In this document: one piece after another, positions 47,546 through 56,918 of the stretch
Layout of the letters: every line of letters starts with the position of its first letter
Numbering within the stretch: the stretch's first letter is position 1
Assembly (NCBI GenBank): GCA_964420285.1
Contig: CAYQTE010000011.1
Coordinates: forward strand, 28,384-92,383
From: CAYQTE01 sp964420285
GTDB taxonomy: Bacteria; Planctomycetota; Phycisphaerae; Tepidisphaerales; Tepidisphaeraceae
DNA length: 64,000 nucleotides
Direction: 5' to 3'
Position numbers and translations under genes: made by a program
Notes under the pieces: model-generated
Database searches by the model: none
What the model saw: only the letters and a program-made list of their open reading frames with translations
Told to the model about the DNA's origin: nothing

Positions 47546-50368
47546 ATGTCGATGTCCCAACTGCGACGATCGGCCGTGTGTCTGGCGGCGCTTCTCTCTC
47601 TTTTCGCCGGCGCATTGGGCGCCCGAGCCGATGTGGATCAACTTCAGAAATCCTTCAATGCCCCGCCGGATGACTGCAAGATCATGACTCGCTATTGGTG
47701 GTTCGGCCCGGCCGTCACCAAGACCTCGATCGACCGCGATCTGACCGCCATGAAGCAAGGCGGCTTCGGCGGATTTGAAGTTAACCCCGTCTACCCGATG
47801 GCCATCGATGGACAATACCCAGGCCTTAAGAACCTGAAGTTTCTCTCTCCCGAGTATTTCGACATGCTCAATTACCTCGGCACTAAAGCCAAGGAGCTTG
47901 GCCTGCGCATGAATCTGACGCTGGGCAGCGGCTGGCCGTACGGCGGCCCGATGTTCACCGCCACCGAGGGCGCCGGCCGGATCGCCGCTTCACCCTCTGT
48001 GAGGACCACGGCCGGGCAAACGACGGTCAAAGCCACCCTCGGCCGCGGGCAGACCATCGCCGCCGCGCTGGCCTGGCCGGCCAGCGGCACCGGCGAACCC
48101 ACGGTGCTGGCCATCGACAGCGCCGCCGCAACCGCCACGATTCCCGCCGATCTGGCCAAGCAGGCATGCACCGTCAACTTTTACCTGACCGGCCGTGTCA
48201 ACATGCAGGTCAAGCGCGCCGCCTACGGCGCCGATGGCCTGGTCATCGACCACCTCAGCCCCACCGTCGTCGATAAGTTCATTGCGCAGATCGCCGGTCC
48301 GGAGGTCAACGCCGTCGGAAATAACCCGATCGCCTCGATCTTCTGCGACAGTCTCGAACTCAGCGGCGAGAACTGGACCGACTCGCTGCTGGACGAATTC
48401 CAGAAGCGCCGCGGCTACGATCTTCGGCCGCTGCTTCCGGCCCTCTTTGACAACTCCAATCCCAAGGCCGCCGACATCCGTCACGACTGGGGCCAAACCC
48501 AGACCGAGATGTTCAACGATAATTTCGTCGCCAAGTTCGCCAAGTTCGCCGCGGACCACAACACCAAGTTCCGCATTCAGGCCTACGGCGGACCCGCCGC
48601 AGCGGAATTCACCTACGCTTCGTGCCAACTCCCCGAAGGCGAAATGGGCCACCAGACCACCACGGGATTCAACGACTGCCGCTACGCCGCCTCCGCCACG
48701 CATCTCCTGGGCATCCCCGTCGCCTCCAGCGAAACCTACACCTGGCTCAAAGACACGGTCTTTCGGGCAACGCCCCTTGACATGAAATCCGAATCCAACT
48801 GGCAGTTCCTCCAGGGCATCAACCAGCTCATCTGCCACGGCTGGCCCAGCACGGCGGACAACGTCCCGTATCCCGGCTGGACGTTTTATGTCGCCGCCGT
48901 TTTCAACGAAAAGAATCCCTGGTTCATCGCCATGCCGGATACAACCAAATACCTGCAGCGCGTCAGTTTCATGATGCGTGCGGGCCAGCCGGCCAGCGAC
49001 GTGGCGTTCTACCTCGCCGACTCCGACGCCTGGGCCCAGAGTGCCACGACCGGCAGCGTCACCACACCCGAGGCCGGCACCGTCAATCGGTCCGGAGCCA
49101 TCGCTGCCATTCTCGGCGCTGGCTACAACGTTGATTTCTGGGATGACGGCTTGCTGAACGCCCGCGGCCAGGTTGCCGACGGCGCGCTCGCCTTCGGCAA
49201 TGTCCACTATCGGATCGTCGTCATCGACGGTGCGACGCGCATGCCCCTGGCGACAATGAACAAGCTCGAAGAATTCGTCAAGGGCGGCGGAACGCTCGTC
49301 TGTATCGGCAATCCGCCCTCGGTCGTACCCGGCTACAAGTCCACCGCCGCCGACCAGCAATCCCTGCATGCCGCGACCGCACGCATCTTCAGCGGCGCCG
49401 GCGCTCAGGGCATTTCCATCGCCAACGCCTCCCAGTTCGGCGCAGCCGTCGCCAAACATCTGCGGCCGGATTTCGCCATGACGCCCGCCATCCCGGCCAT
49501 TGGTTTCGTCCATCGTCATACCGATGACGGCGAAATCTATTTCGTCGCCAACACATCCAATCAACGTCAAAACACCGTCGCCAATTTCCGAGTTGAGACC
49601 GGCAACCCTGAATGGTGGGATCCGATGACCGGCAAGGTCTCGCCCGCGGAAGTCATCGAACGCTCCGACCACGGCACGGCCATTGCCCTGCATCTGGAAC
49701 CTTACGGCACGCGCCTGCTCGTCTTCACCGGCCGCACGCTCCCCGTTGTCAAGCCCCCCGTCATCGCCGATATCCCCAAGCCAATCGATCTCTCGACCAA
49801 CTGGACCGTCACCTTCGGCCCCACCGGCAAGCCGACCAAGATGGCCCAACTCACCGACTGGATCAGCTCGCCCGCGACCGCCAATTTTTCCGGCGTCGCG
49901 ACGTACCAGCAAACTCTTAACCTTCCGGCCAACATGATCCGCGACGGATTGGCACTCACGCTCAGCCTCGGCCCGGACAATATCGCCGGGGCCGCGCCCG
50001 GCGGCGGCCGCGCCGGCCGGGGCGGCGGTGGTGGAGGTGGCGGCGGTTCAAGCATGGCCGCCAATCTCGATCCCCCGGTCCGTGAGGTCGCCGTCATCAC
50101 CGTCAACGGCACACGCGCCGGCGCACTCTGGAGCCCGCCGTACACGCTCGACATCACCTCGCTTCTGAAAGCCGGTGACAACGACATCAAGATCGACGTG
50201 GGCAACACGGCCATCAATTACGCCTCGGCCAACGGGATGCCCGATTTCACCCAGGCGATCCGTCAGTTCGGCAACCGTGCCACTCCGCCCAATCTACGCG
50301 GAACAGCGCTGGTTTCATCGGGGCTTTTCGGCCCGATCCAACTGATTCCGGCGCAGGCCAAGCCGTAA
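47546..50368 (+). CDS. Exported glycoside hydrolase family 106-like protein (alpha-L-rhamnosidase type)
   Basis: 940 residues. GGAGGAGG precedes ATG 47546; ATG 47552 is equally possible. A signal peptide (RRSAVCLAALLSLFAGALGA) ends near ARA. The catalytic part opens with DDCKIMTRYWWFGPAVTKTS and KQGGFGGFEVNPVYP, typical of GH106 proteins, with GLRMNLTLGSGWPYGGP, IFCDSLELSGENWTDSLLDE and QLICHGWPSTADNVPYPG later. The C-terminal 200 residues form a GH2-like sugar-binding domain interrupted by a run of glycines (about residue 820). Likely removes rhamnose from plant or algal polysaccharides. Family call is good; the exact substrate is not known. Confidence 0.85.
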   Translation: MSMSQLRRSAVCLAALLSLFAGALGARADVDQLQKSFNAPPDDCKIMTRYWWFGPAVTKTSIDRDLTAMKQGGFGGFEVNPVYPMAIDGQYPGLKNLKFLSPEYFDMLNYLGTKAKELGLRMNLTLGSGWPYGGPMFTATEGAGRIAASPSVRTTAGQTTVKATLGRGQTIAAALAWPASGTGEPTVLAIDSAAATATIPADLAKQACTVNFYLTGRVNMQVKRAAYGADGLVIDHLSPTVVDKFIAQIAGPEVNAVGNNPIASIFCDSLELSGENWTDSLLDEFQKRRGYDLRPLLPALFDNSNPKAADIRHDWGQTQTEMFNDNFVAKFAKFAADHNTKFRIQAYGGPAAAEFTYASCQLPEGEMGHQTTTGFNDCRYAASATHLLGIPVASSETYTWLKDTVFRATPLDMKSESNWQFLQGINQLICHGWPSTADNVPYPGWTFYVAAVFNEKNPWFIAMPDTTKYLQRVSFMMRAGQPASDVAFYLADSDAWAQSATTGSVTTPEAGTVNRSGAIAAILGAGYNVDFWDDGLLNARGQVADGALAFGNVHYRIVVIDGATRMPLATMNKLEEFVKGGGTLVCIGNPPSVVPGYKSTAADQQSLHAATARIFSGAGAQGISIANASQFGAAVAKHLRPDFAMTPAIPAIGFVHRHTDDGEIYFVANTSNQRQNTVANFRVETGNPEWWDPMTGKVSPAEVIERSDHGTAIALHLEPYGTRLLVFTGRTLPVVKPPVIADIPKPIDLSTNWTVTFGPTGKPTKMAQLTDWISSPATANFSGVATYQQTLNLPANMIRDGLALTLSLGPDNIAGAAPGGGRAGRGGGGGGGGGSSMAANLDPPVREVAVITVNGTRAGALWSPPYTLDITSLLKAGDNDIKIDVGNTAINYASANGMPDFTQAIRQFGNRATPPNLRGTALVSSGLFGPIQLIPAQAKP

Positions 50369-50452
50369 GAATTTTCCCGATCGCCGGGAACTTTGCGCCT
50401 GTGCCAGCGTCAAAGACGACGTGATCGTTCGGTTTTTTTGAAAGGAAAAGCC

Positions 50453-51721
50453 ATGTGCGAGATCGTCAAACCGCTTTTCATCACGTCGGCCGTCATCGCC
50501 ACCGCGTTGCTGGTTCTGTGCGCCTGGCCAATGCCGGCCCGCGCCGCCGCCCCCACGGCTGACGTCAAGGCCGTCGGGCAGGCCGCCAATCAGTTCGCCT
50601 TCGATATCTATCAGAAGCTGGCCTCCGACCCAGGTAACATCATCTTCTCTCCCTACAGCATTGACACCGCCCTGGGGATGCTCGATGTCGGCGCCCGCGG
50701 CGATACGCACACGGAACTGGCCGCCGCCATGCACCAGCCGCAGCTTGACCCCGCCGCCTTCCAGGCCGCCATGGGCCAGCTCATCCAGCAGTTCCAAGCG
50801 TCCAAGGCCGCCGGCTCGGCCGCGCCGGTCAAGGGCTATGAACTCCATGTCGCCGATGCGCTGTGGGGCCAAAAAGGCGTCACGTGGCTTCCCGCATATC
50901 TGGATGCCATGAAGACCAACTTCGCCGCCGGCCTGGAATCCCTCGATTTCACCAATGAGCCGGTTGCCCGCAAAACCATCAACGACTGGGTCTCCGCCCA
51001 GACGGCCGACAAGATCAAAGACCTCATCCCCTCCGGCGCCATCAAGGACAGCACGCGCATGGTTCTCACCAATGCCGTCTATTTCAAAGCCGATTGGCAG
51101 ACCAAGTTCAAATCCAGCAAGACCCGCGACGGCGATTTCCACGCCGACGGCAAGCCCGCCGTCGTGCAGGCCCCGCTGATGAACCAGAGCGCCAACTTTG
51201 ATTACATGGACAACGCCCAGTTCCAGGCCGTCCGCATGCCCTATGTCGGCGATGATGTGGCCATGATCGTGCTGCTTCCCAAGTCGACGGACGGCCTGCC
51301 CGCCGTGGAGAAAGCGCTGGACGCCAAGCTGCTGGGCAGCGTCACAGCCGCGTTCAAGTCCCAGCAGGTCAACATCACGTTGCCGAAATTCAAGGCCAAC
51401 CAGACCCTACCGCTCAACGGCACGCTGGCGGCCCTTGGGATCAAGAAGGCTTTCACGAATCAGGCCGATTTCTCCGGCATGACCGGAAGTCGCGATCTGT
51501 ACCTCTCCAGCGCCATCCACAAGGCGTTCATCGCGGTTGATGAAGACGGCACCGAAGCCGCCGCCGCCACCGGCCTGATGGTCGCCGGCATGGCCATGCG
51601 AGTTCCGCCCCCGGCCATAGAGTTCAAGGCCGATCACCCGTTCCTTCTCCTCCTGACTGATACCAAGAGCGGCGTGGTCCTGTTCATCGGAAGAGTCGAG
51701 AACCCGACGACCCCGGCGTGA
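50453..51721 (+). CDS. Secreted serpin 1
   Basis: 422-residue protease inhibitor of the serpin family. A signal peptide (MCEIVKPLFITSAVIATALL and following) ends near ARA. Serpin landmarks: NIIFSPYSIDTALGMLDVGA, LHVADALWGQKGVTWLPAYL, INDWVSAQTADKIKDLIPSG, RMVLTNAVYFKADWQTKFK and the C-terminal ADHPFLLLLTDTKSGVVLFI. The hinge of the reactive loop is GTEAAAATG, with small residues at P12-P9 as in inhibitory serpins. The loop after it, LMVAGMAMRV, puts Met at or next to P1 by either counting method. AAAGGA precedes the start. First of three tandem copies. Confidence 0.93.
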   Translation: MCEIVKPLFITSAVIATALLVLCAWPMPARAAAPTADVKAVGQAANQFAFDIYQKLASDPGNIIFSPYSIDTALGMLDVGARGDTHTELAAAMHQPQLDPAAFQAAMGQLIQQFQASKAAGSAAPVKGYELHVADALWGQKGVTWLPAYLDAMKTNFAAGLESLDFTNEPVARKTINDWVSAQTADKIKDLIPSGAIKDSTRMVLTNAVYFKADWQTKFKSSKTRDGDFHADGKPAVVQAPLMNQSANFDYMDNAQFQAVRMPYVGDDVAMIVLLPKSTDGLPAVEKALDAKLLGSVTAAFKSQQVNITLPKFKANQTLPLNGTLAALGIKKAFTNQADFSGMTGSRDLYLSSAIHKAFIAVDEDGTEAAAATGLMVAGMAMRVPPPAIEFKADHPFLLLLTDTKSGVVLFIGRVENPTTPA

Positions 51722-51787
51722 GCGGCCGCGAATCGGCGATTTGCGCGCCGTGGGCCGCGGACGAGTAACTTTGTAAGGGAAAGAACT

Positions 51788-53056
51788 ATGCGCCTTAACT
51801 TCCAATCGCTTGCCGCTGTGTCTTACATCTTTCTGTCGGCGTTGTTTGTCTTGCTTGCCGTTCCGATCTCCGCCCGCGCTGCCGCGCCCGACGCCGATGT
51901 CAAAGCCGTCGGGCAGGCCAACAATCAGTTCGCTTTTGACCTTTATCAGAAGCTCGATTCCGGCACGGGCAACATCATCGTCTCGCCATACAGCATTGAC
52001 ACGGCCTTGGGGATGCTCGACGTCGGTGCCCGCGGCGACACGCACACGGAAATCGCCGCCGCCATGCACCAGCCCCAGCTTGCCCCGGCCGATTTCCAGG
52101 CCGCCATGGGCCGGCTTATCCAGCAGTTCCAGGCATCCAAGGCCGCAGGCTCCGCCGCGCCGATAAAAGGTTATGAACTGCACGTCGCCGACGCTCTCTG
52201 GGGTCAGAAAGGCGTCACCTGGCTGCCGGATTATCTGACCGCCATGAAGTCAAATTTCGGCGCCGGCCTGGAATCGCTCGATTTCGCCAACGAGGCTGTC
52301 GCGCGCAAGACGATCAACGATTGGGTCTCATCACAGACCGCCGACAAAATCAAGGATCTCATCCCCTCCGGCGCCATCTCAGGCGCGACGCGCATGGTGC
52401 TTACCAATGCCGTCTACTTCAAAGCCGACTGGCAGCGCAAGTTCAAAGCCGAAAGCACCCACGACGGCGATTTCCACGCTGACGGCAAAGCCGCCGTCAT
52501 CCAAGCACCGCTGATGAACCAGAACACTCGGTTTGACTACATGGACAACGCCGCGTTCCAGGCCGTCCGCATGCCCTACGTCGGCGACGATGTCGCGATG
52601 ATCGTTCTGCTCCCCAAGTCCATCGATGGCCTGCCAGCAATCGAAAAGACACTCGACGCCAAACTCCTCGGCACTGTGACAACTGCTCTCAAGCCCCAGC
52701 AGGTCAACATCACACTGCCGAAATTCAAGGCCAACCAGACCCTTCCGCTCAACGGCACGCTGGCCGACCTGGGAATCAGGAAGGCCTTCACCGGAGCGGC
52801 CGATTTCTCGGGCATGACCGGCAGTCCTGATCTCTATCTCTCCACCGCCATTCACAAGGCATTCATCGCCGTGGACGAAGCGGGCACCGAAGCCGCCGCC
52901 GCAACCGGCATGGTCATGAACCGCATGGCGATCGCGGTTCCGCCGCAGGCGGTCGAATTCAAAGCCGACCACCCGTTCGTCTATGTGCTGACCGACATAA
53001 AGACCGGCGTCATCCTCTTCATCGGCAGAGTCGAAAACCCCGCCTCCCCAGCGTGA
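51788..53056 (+). CDS. Secreted serpin 2
   Basis: 422 residues with signal peptide (LAAVSYIFLSALFVLLAVPI, ending near ARA). The body is nearly the same as serpin 1, including NIIVSPYSIDTALGMLDVGA, INDWVSSQTADKIKDLIPSG and RMVLTNAVYFKADWQRKFK. The inhibitory hinge GTEAAAATG is identical. The reactive loop differs: MVMNRMAIAV, with Arg-Met at P2-P1 by counting from the hinge, so trypsin-like or chymotrypsin-like targets are both possible. AAGGGAAAG lies before the ATG. Spacing to serpin 1 is 66 bases, to serpin 3 is 76 bases; no promoter is obvious between them. Confidence 0.93.
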   Translation: MRLNFQSLAAVSYIFLSALFVLLAVPISARAAAPDADVKAVGQANNQFAFDLYQKLDSGTGNIIVSPYSIDTALGMLDVGARGDTHTEIAAAMHQPQLAPADFQAAMGRLIQQFQASKAAGSAAPIKGYELHVADALWGQKGVTWLPDYLTAMKSNFGAGLESLDFANEAVARKTINDWVSSQTADKIKDLIPSGAISGATRMVLTNAVYFKADWQRKFKAESTHDGDFHADGKAAVIQAPLMNQNTRFDYMDNAAFQAVRMPYVGDDVAMIVLLPKSIDGLPAIEKTLDAKLLGTVTTALKPQQVNITLPKFKANQTLPLNGTLADLGIRKAFTGAADFSGMTGSPDLYLSTAIHKAFIAVDEAGTEAAAATGMVMNRMAIAVPPQAVEFKADHPFVYVLTDIKTGVILFIGRVENPASPA

Positions 53057-53132
53057 TCGGAGGTGCCTGGCCAAAAGCGTGCGACTTGGCACGTTCACAG
53101 AAAATCGTCCCGCCCCCTTGAAAGGAAATCTC

Positions 53133-54392
53133 ATGCGCTCGATACAGCAAATGCTGTCCGTCCTGTTTTCTGCCGCAACCATCATCGCGATTGCTTTGCC
53201 GATCTCCGCCCGCGCCGCCGCGCCCGACGCCGATGTCAAGGCCGTCGGCCAGGCCAACAACCAGTTCGCCTTCGATCTCTATCAGAAACTGAGTTCCGGC
53301 ACCGGCAATATCATCGTCTCCCCTTACAGCATTGACACAGCCCTTGCCATGCTCGATGTTGGCGCTCGCGGCGATACGCACGCCGAAATCGCCGCCGCCA
53401 TGCATCAGCCGCAGCTTGCCACGGCGGCTTTCCAGGCCGCTTTGGGCCAGCTCATCCAGAATTTCCAGGCCTCCAAATCCGACAACGCCACCGCCCCGAA
53501 GAAGGGCTATGAGCTCCACGTTGCCGATGCCCTCTGGGGACAGAAGAATGTCGTCTGGCTCCCGGCCTATCTGGACGCCATGAAGACCAATTTCTCCGCC
53601 GGCCTGCAATCGCTTGATTTCGGCAATGAGCCGGTGGCCCGTAAAACCATCAACGACTGGGTCTCCGCCCAGACCGCCGACAAGATCAAGGATCTCATGC
53701 CCGCCGGTTCCATTTCCAGCGACACGCGGATGGTCCTGACCAACGCCGTCTATTTCAAAGCCAACTGGCAGAGCGAATTCAAACCCGACAATACCCACGA
53801 CGGCGATTTTCACGCCGACGGCAAGCCGGCCGTCATCAAAGCATCGCTCATGAACGCCAACTCGCGCTATGGCTACATGGAGAACGCCTCGTTTCAGGCC
53901 GTTCGCCTGCCCTATGTCGGCAACGATGTCGCGATGATCGTCGTGCTTCCCAAGTCAATCGATGGTCTGCCCGCCGTCGAAAAGGCGCTCGACGCCAAGC
54001 TCCTCGACACCGTCAACTCCGCTCTCAAGCCGCGACAAGTCAACATCACGCTTCCCAAGTTCAAGGCCAACCAAACCCTCCCTCTGCTCGGCACGCTGGC
54101 CGATCTGGGAATCAAGAAAGCCCTGACCGATCAGGCCGATTTCTCCGGCATGACCGGCAGCCCCAATCTCTATCTCTCCAGCGCGATCCACAAGGCATTC
54201 ATCGCTGTTGACGAAGAAGGCACCGAGGCGGCCGCCGCCACCGGCATGGGCATCAGCCTCTCGTCCATCGAAATCCCGCCGCCGGCCACCGATTTCAACG
54301 CCGATCACCCATTCCTTTTGCTCCTGACCGACACCAAGACCGGCGTCATTCTGTTCATGGGGAGAATCCAAAACCCGACATCGCCGGCGTGA
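53133..54392 (+). CDS. Secreted serpin 3
   Basis: 419 residues with signal peptide (MRSIQQMLSVLFSAATIIAI, ending near ARA). Same core as the other two (NIIVSPYSIDTALAMLDVGA, INDWVSAQTADKIKDLMPAG, RMVLTNAVYFKANWQSEFK). The hinge GTEAAAATG is conserved, and the reactive loop is MGISLSSIEI, giving Ser at P1 with Leu at P2 when counted from the hinge; elastase- or chymotrypsin-like targets are possible. The mature N-terminus APDADVKAVGQANNQFAFDL is identical to serpin 2, so copies 2 and 3 are the closer pair there. AAAGGA precedes ATG 53133. Confidence 0.93.
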   Translation: MRSIQQMLSVLFSAATIIAIALPISARAAAPDADVKAVGQANNQFAFDLYQKLSSGTGNIIVSPYSIDTALAMLDVGARGDTHAEIAAAMHQPQLATAAFQAALGQLIQNFQASKSDNATAPKKGYELHVADALWGQKNVVWLPAYLDAMKTNFSAGLQSLDFGNEPVARKTINDWVSAQTADKIKDLMPAGSISSDTRMVLTNAVYFKANWQSEFKPDNTHDGDFHADGKPAVIKASLMNANSRYGYMENASFQAVRLPYVGNDVAMIVVLPKSIDGLPAVEKALDAKLLDTVNSALKPRQVNITLPKFKANQTLPLLGTLADLGIKKALTDQADFSGMTGSPNLYLSSAIHKAFIAVDEEGTEAAAATGMGISLSSIEIPPPATDFNADHPFLLLLTDTKTGVILFMGRIQNPTSPA

Positions 54393-54473
54393 CCGCTCCT
54401 TGCCGGCTGCCACGGGGTTGCTCATCGGCCGCAAACGCTTAGATTGTTCTTCGACCGCACCTGGAGGCAGCCG

Positions 54474-55640
54474 TTGAAGATCATCGACATTCGCGAGCAG
54501 ACCAAGCCCATCACCTCGTCCATCCGCAACGCCTATATTGATTTCACCAAGATGACGCTCAGTCTCGTGGCCGTCGTCACCGACGTGGTCCGCGATGGCC
54601 GCCGCGTTGTCGGCTATGGGTTCAATTCCAACGGCCGATACGGCCAGGGCCATCTCATCCGCCAGCGCTTCTCGCCGCGATTGCTGGAGGCCGATCCCAT
54701 CAGCCTGCTCGACCAATCAGGCCGGAACCTCGATCCGCACAAGATCTGGTCGTGCATGATGACCAATGAAAAGCCCGGCGGCCACGGCGAGCGGTCCGTG
54801 GCTGTCGGCACCATCGACATGGCCGTGTGGGATGCGGTCGCGAAGATCGAGGGCCGGCCGCTGTACGATCTGCTCGCCGAGCGATATGGAAGCAACAAGG
54901 TGAACCGGCGCATTTTCGTGTATGCGGCCGGCGGGTATTACCACCCCGGCAAAGACCTCGAAGCCCTCAAACGCGAGATGATTTCCTACACGAACCGCGG
55001 CTATACGGTCGTCAAGGCGAAGATCGGCGGGGCATCGCTGGAAGAAGACCTGCAGCGCATCGAGGCCGTGCTCTCGGTCTTGAAACCAGGCCAGAAACTG
55101 GCAGTCGATGCCAACGGCCGATTCGATCTTCCCACCGCCATCCGCTATGGCGAGGCGATCGCGAAATACGATCTGTTCTGGTACGAGGAAGCCGGCGATC
55201 CGCTCGATTTCCAGTTGCAGGCCGACCTGGCCCGCCATTACGACAAGCCCATGGCCACGGGCGAGAATCTCTTCTCCATGGCCGATGCTCGCAACCTCAT
55301 CCGCTACGGCGGAATGCGGCCGGATCGGGATTGGCTGCAATTTGACTGCGCCCTCAGCTACGGCCTGGTCGAATACCTGCGCACGCTGGCGATGCTGAAA
55401 GAAAACGGCTGGTCGCCGTCGCGATGCATTCCGCACGGCGGGCACCAGATGTCCCTCAACATCGCCGCCGGGCTGGGTCTGGGCGGAAATGAATCCTATC
55501 CCGATCTGTTCCAGCCGTACGGCGGCTTTCCCGACGGCGTGCAGGTGATAGACGGCTATGTGACCCTTCCGGACCTGCCGGGAATAGGTTTTGAAGGCAA
55601 GGCCGACCTCTACCGCGAAATGAAAGCCCTGGCGGAATGA
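54474..55640 (+). CDS. tarD: D(-)-tartrate dehydratase, enolase superfamily
   Basis: Dehydrates D-tartrate to oxaloacetate; mandelate-racemase subgroup. 388 residues starting at TTG 54474, which lies six bases after GGAGG; MKIIDIREQTKPITSSIRNA then matches the known N-terminus. Catalytic and metal residues fall one position from those of the characterised Bradyrhizobium enzyme: Lys181 and Lys183 (VVKAKIGG), Asp212 (VDANGRFD), Glu238, Glu264 (ATGENLFS) and His321 (IPHGGHQMSL). The C-terminal GLGLGGNESYPDLFQPYGGF block is also typical. It abuts a dctA-like transporter gene with no gap, so uptake and breakdown are encoded together. Confidence 0.9.
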   Translation: MKIIDIREQTKPITSSIRNAYIDFTKMTLSLVAVVTDVVRDGRRVVGYGFNSNGRYGQGHLIRQRFSPRLLEADPISLLDQSGRNLDPHKIWSCMMTNEKPGGHGERSVAVGTIDMAVWDAVAKIEGRPLYDLLAERYGSNKVNRRIFVYAAGGYYHPGKDLEALKREMISYTNRGYTVVKAKIGGASLEEDLQRIEAVLSVLKPGQKLAVDANGRFDLPTAIRYGEAIAKYDLFWYEEAGDPLDFQLQADLARHYDKPMATGENLFSMADARNLIRYGGMRPDRDWLQFDCALSYGLVEYLRTLAMLKENGWSPSRCIPHGGHQMSLNIAAGLGLGGNESYPDLFQPYGGFPDGVQVIDGYVTLPDLPGIGFEGKADLYREMKALAE

Positions 55641-56918
55641 ATGGGCAAGCTGCTCTCCAGGCTCTACGTCCAGTTGCTCATCGGCATCGGCCTGGGCATC
55701 GCGATCGGATATTTCTGGCCGGATTTCGGCTCGCGCCTGCGGCCGGTGGCGGATCTGTTCATCAAACTCATCCGCATGGTCCTGGCGCCGATCATCTTCG
55801 GCACCATCGTCACCGGCATCGCGCGTATGGGCGACCTCAGGAAAGTCGGCCGGGTCGGGATCAAGGCCCTGGTCTATTTCGAAGTCGTATCGGGAATCGC
55901 GCTGGTCATGGGCCTGGTGGTCGTCAATGTGTTTCATCCCGGTTCAGGAATGAACATCCAGATCACCGGCGATCAAATGGATCAGGTGACGAAATACGCC
56001 GCCGACGCCAAACAGCACGGCATGCTCGATTTCTTTCTGAACATCGTTCCCACGACGATGGTCGGCCCGTTTTCCGACGGAACCATGCTTCAGGTGATTT
56101 TCGTTTCCGTGCTCTTCGGCATCGGCCTCTCGGCCGTGCCCGGTGATACCAAGCCGTTCATTCAATTGATCGACACCTGCCTGCACGCCTTCTTTGCCAT
56201 CGTGCGGATCATCATGCGTCTTGCGCCGCTGGCGGCTCTGGGCGCGATGGCGTTCGCCGTCGGCAAATACCACATCTCCACGCTGCGCAATTTCGCGGAA
56301 TTGATCGCGTGTCTTTGGGGCACCAGCCTGCTGTTCGTCGTCGGCGTGCTGGGGCCGATCGCGCGGTACAACGGCATTTCGCTCTGGAAGTTTCTCAAGT
56401 ACATCCGCGACGAGTTCTTCATCGTGCTGGGCACGTGGTCCACCGAGGCCGTCCTGCCGCAGATGCTGGTCAAACTGGAAGACATGGGCTGCCAGAGCAC
56501 GCTGGTGGGCATGGTGCTGCCGACGGGTTACATGTTCAACGCCGATGGCACTTCGATCTACCTGGCGATGGCCGCCATCTTCGTCGCCCAGGCCACCAAC
56601 ACGCACCTCTCACTGGCCGATCAACTGCTCGTCCTGGCGGTTTTGGTGCTGACCAGCAAAGGCTCGGCCGGCGTCGCCGGCGCCGGGTTCGTCACATTGG
56701 CCGCGACATTGTCGTCGATGAACAAGATCCCCATTGCGGGCCTGGCCCTGCTGCTGGGCGTAGAGAGCTTCCTGAACGCCGCCCGCGCCCTGACCAACCT
56801 GATCGGAAACGGAATCGCCACCGTGGTTGTCGCGCGATGGGAAAACCAATTCGACCCCATCAAGGCCGACGCAGCTCTCAATGGCCCAGCGTCTGTCAAC
56901 AATTCAAGTTCCAATTGA
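55641..56918 (+). CDS. Dicarboxylate:cation symporter (DAACS family, DctA-like)
   Basis: 425-residue inner-membrane protein importing C4-dicarboxylates such as succinate, malate or tartrate with protons or sodium. The family blocks are visible: LYVQLLIGIGLGIAIGYFWP, LIRMVLAPIIFGTIVTGIAR, the re-entrant-loop Ser-rich region replaced by LGTWSTEAVLPQMLVKLEDM, VLPTGYMFNADGTSIYLAMA and ALTNLIGNGIATVVVARWE. The N-D-G-T-S motif (here NADGTSIYL) is typical of DctA. Start codon follows directly after the tarD stop, so both are read from one message. Tartrate as substrate is inferred from the neighbour. Confidence 0.92.
   Translation: MGKLLSRLYVQLLIGIGLGIAIGYFWPDFGSRLRPVADLFIKLIRMVLAPIIFGTIVTGIARMGDLRKVGRVGIKALVYFEVVSGIALVMGLVVVNVFHPGSGMNIQITGDQMDQVTKYAADAKQHGMLDFFLNIVPTTMVGPFSDGTMLQVIFVSVLFGIGLSAVPGDTKPFIQLIDTCLHAFFAIVRIIMRLAPLAALGAMAFAVGKYHISTLRNFAELIACLWGTSLLFVVGVLGPIARYNGISLWKFLKYIRDEFFIVLGTWSTEAVLPQMLVKLEDMGCQSTLVGMVLPTGYMFNADGTSIYLAMAAIFVAQATNTHLSLADQLLVLAVLVLTSKGSAGVAGAGFVTLAATLSSMNKIPIAGLALLLGVESFLNAARALTNLIGNGIATVVVARWENQFDPIKADAALNGPASVNNSSSN

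Noticed and set aside
47990..49912. 640-codon minus-strand open frame inside the GH106 gene
   Set aside because: Glycine/arginine/valine-rich antisense shadow caused by high GC; the plus strand encodes a clear glycosidase.
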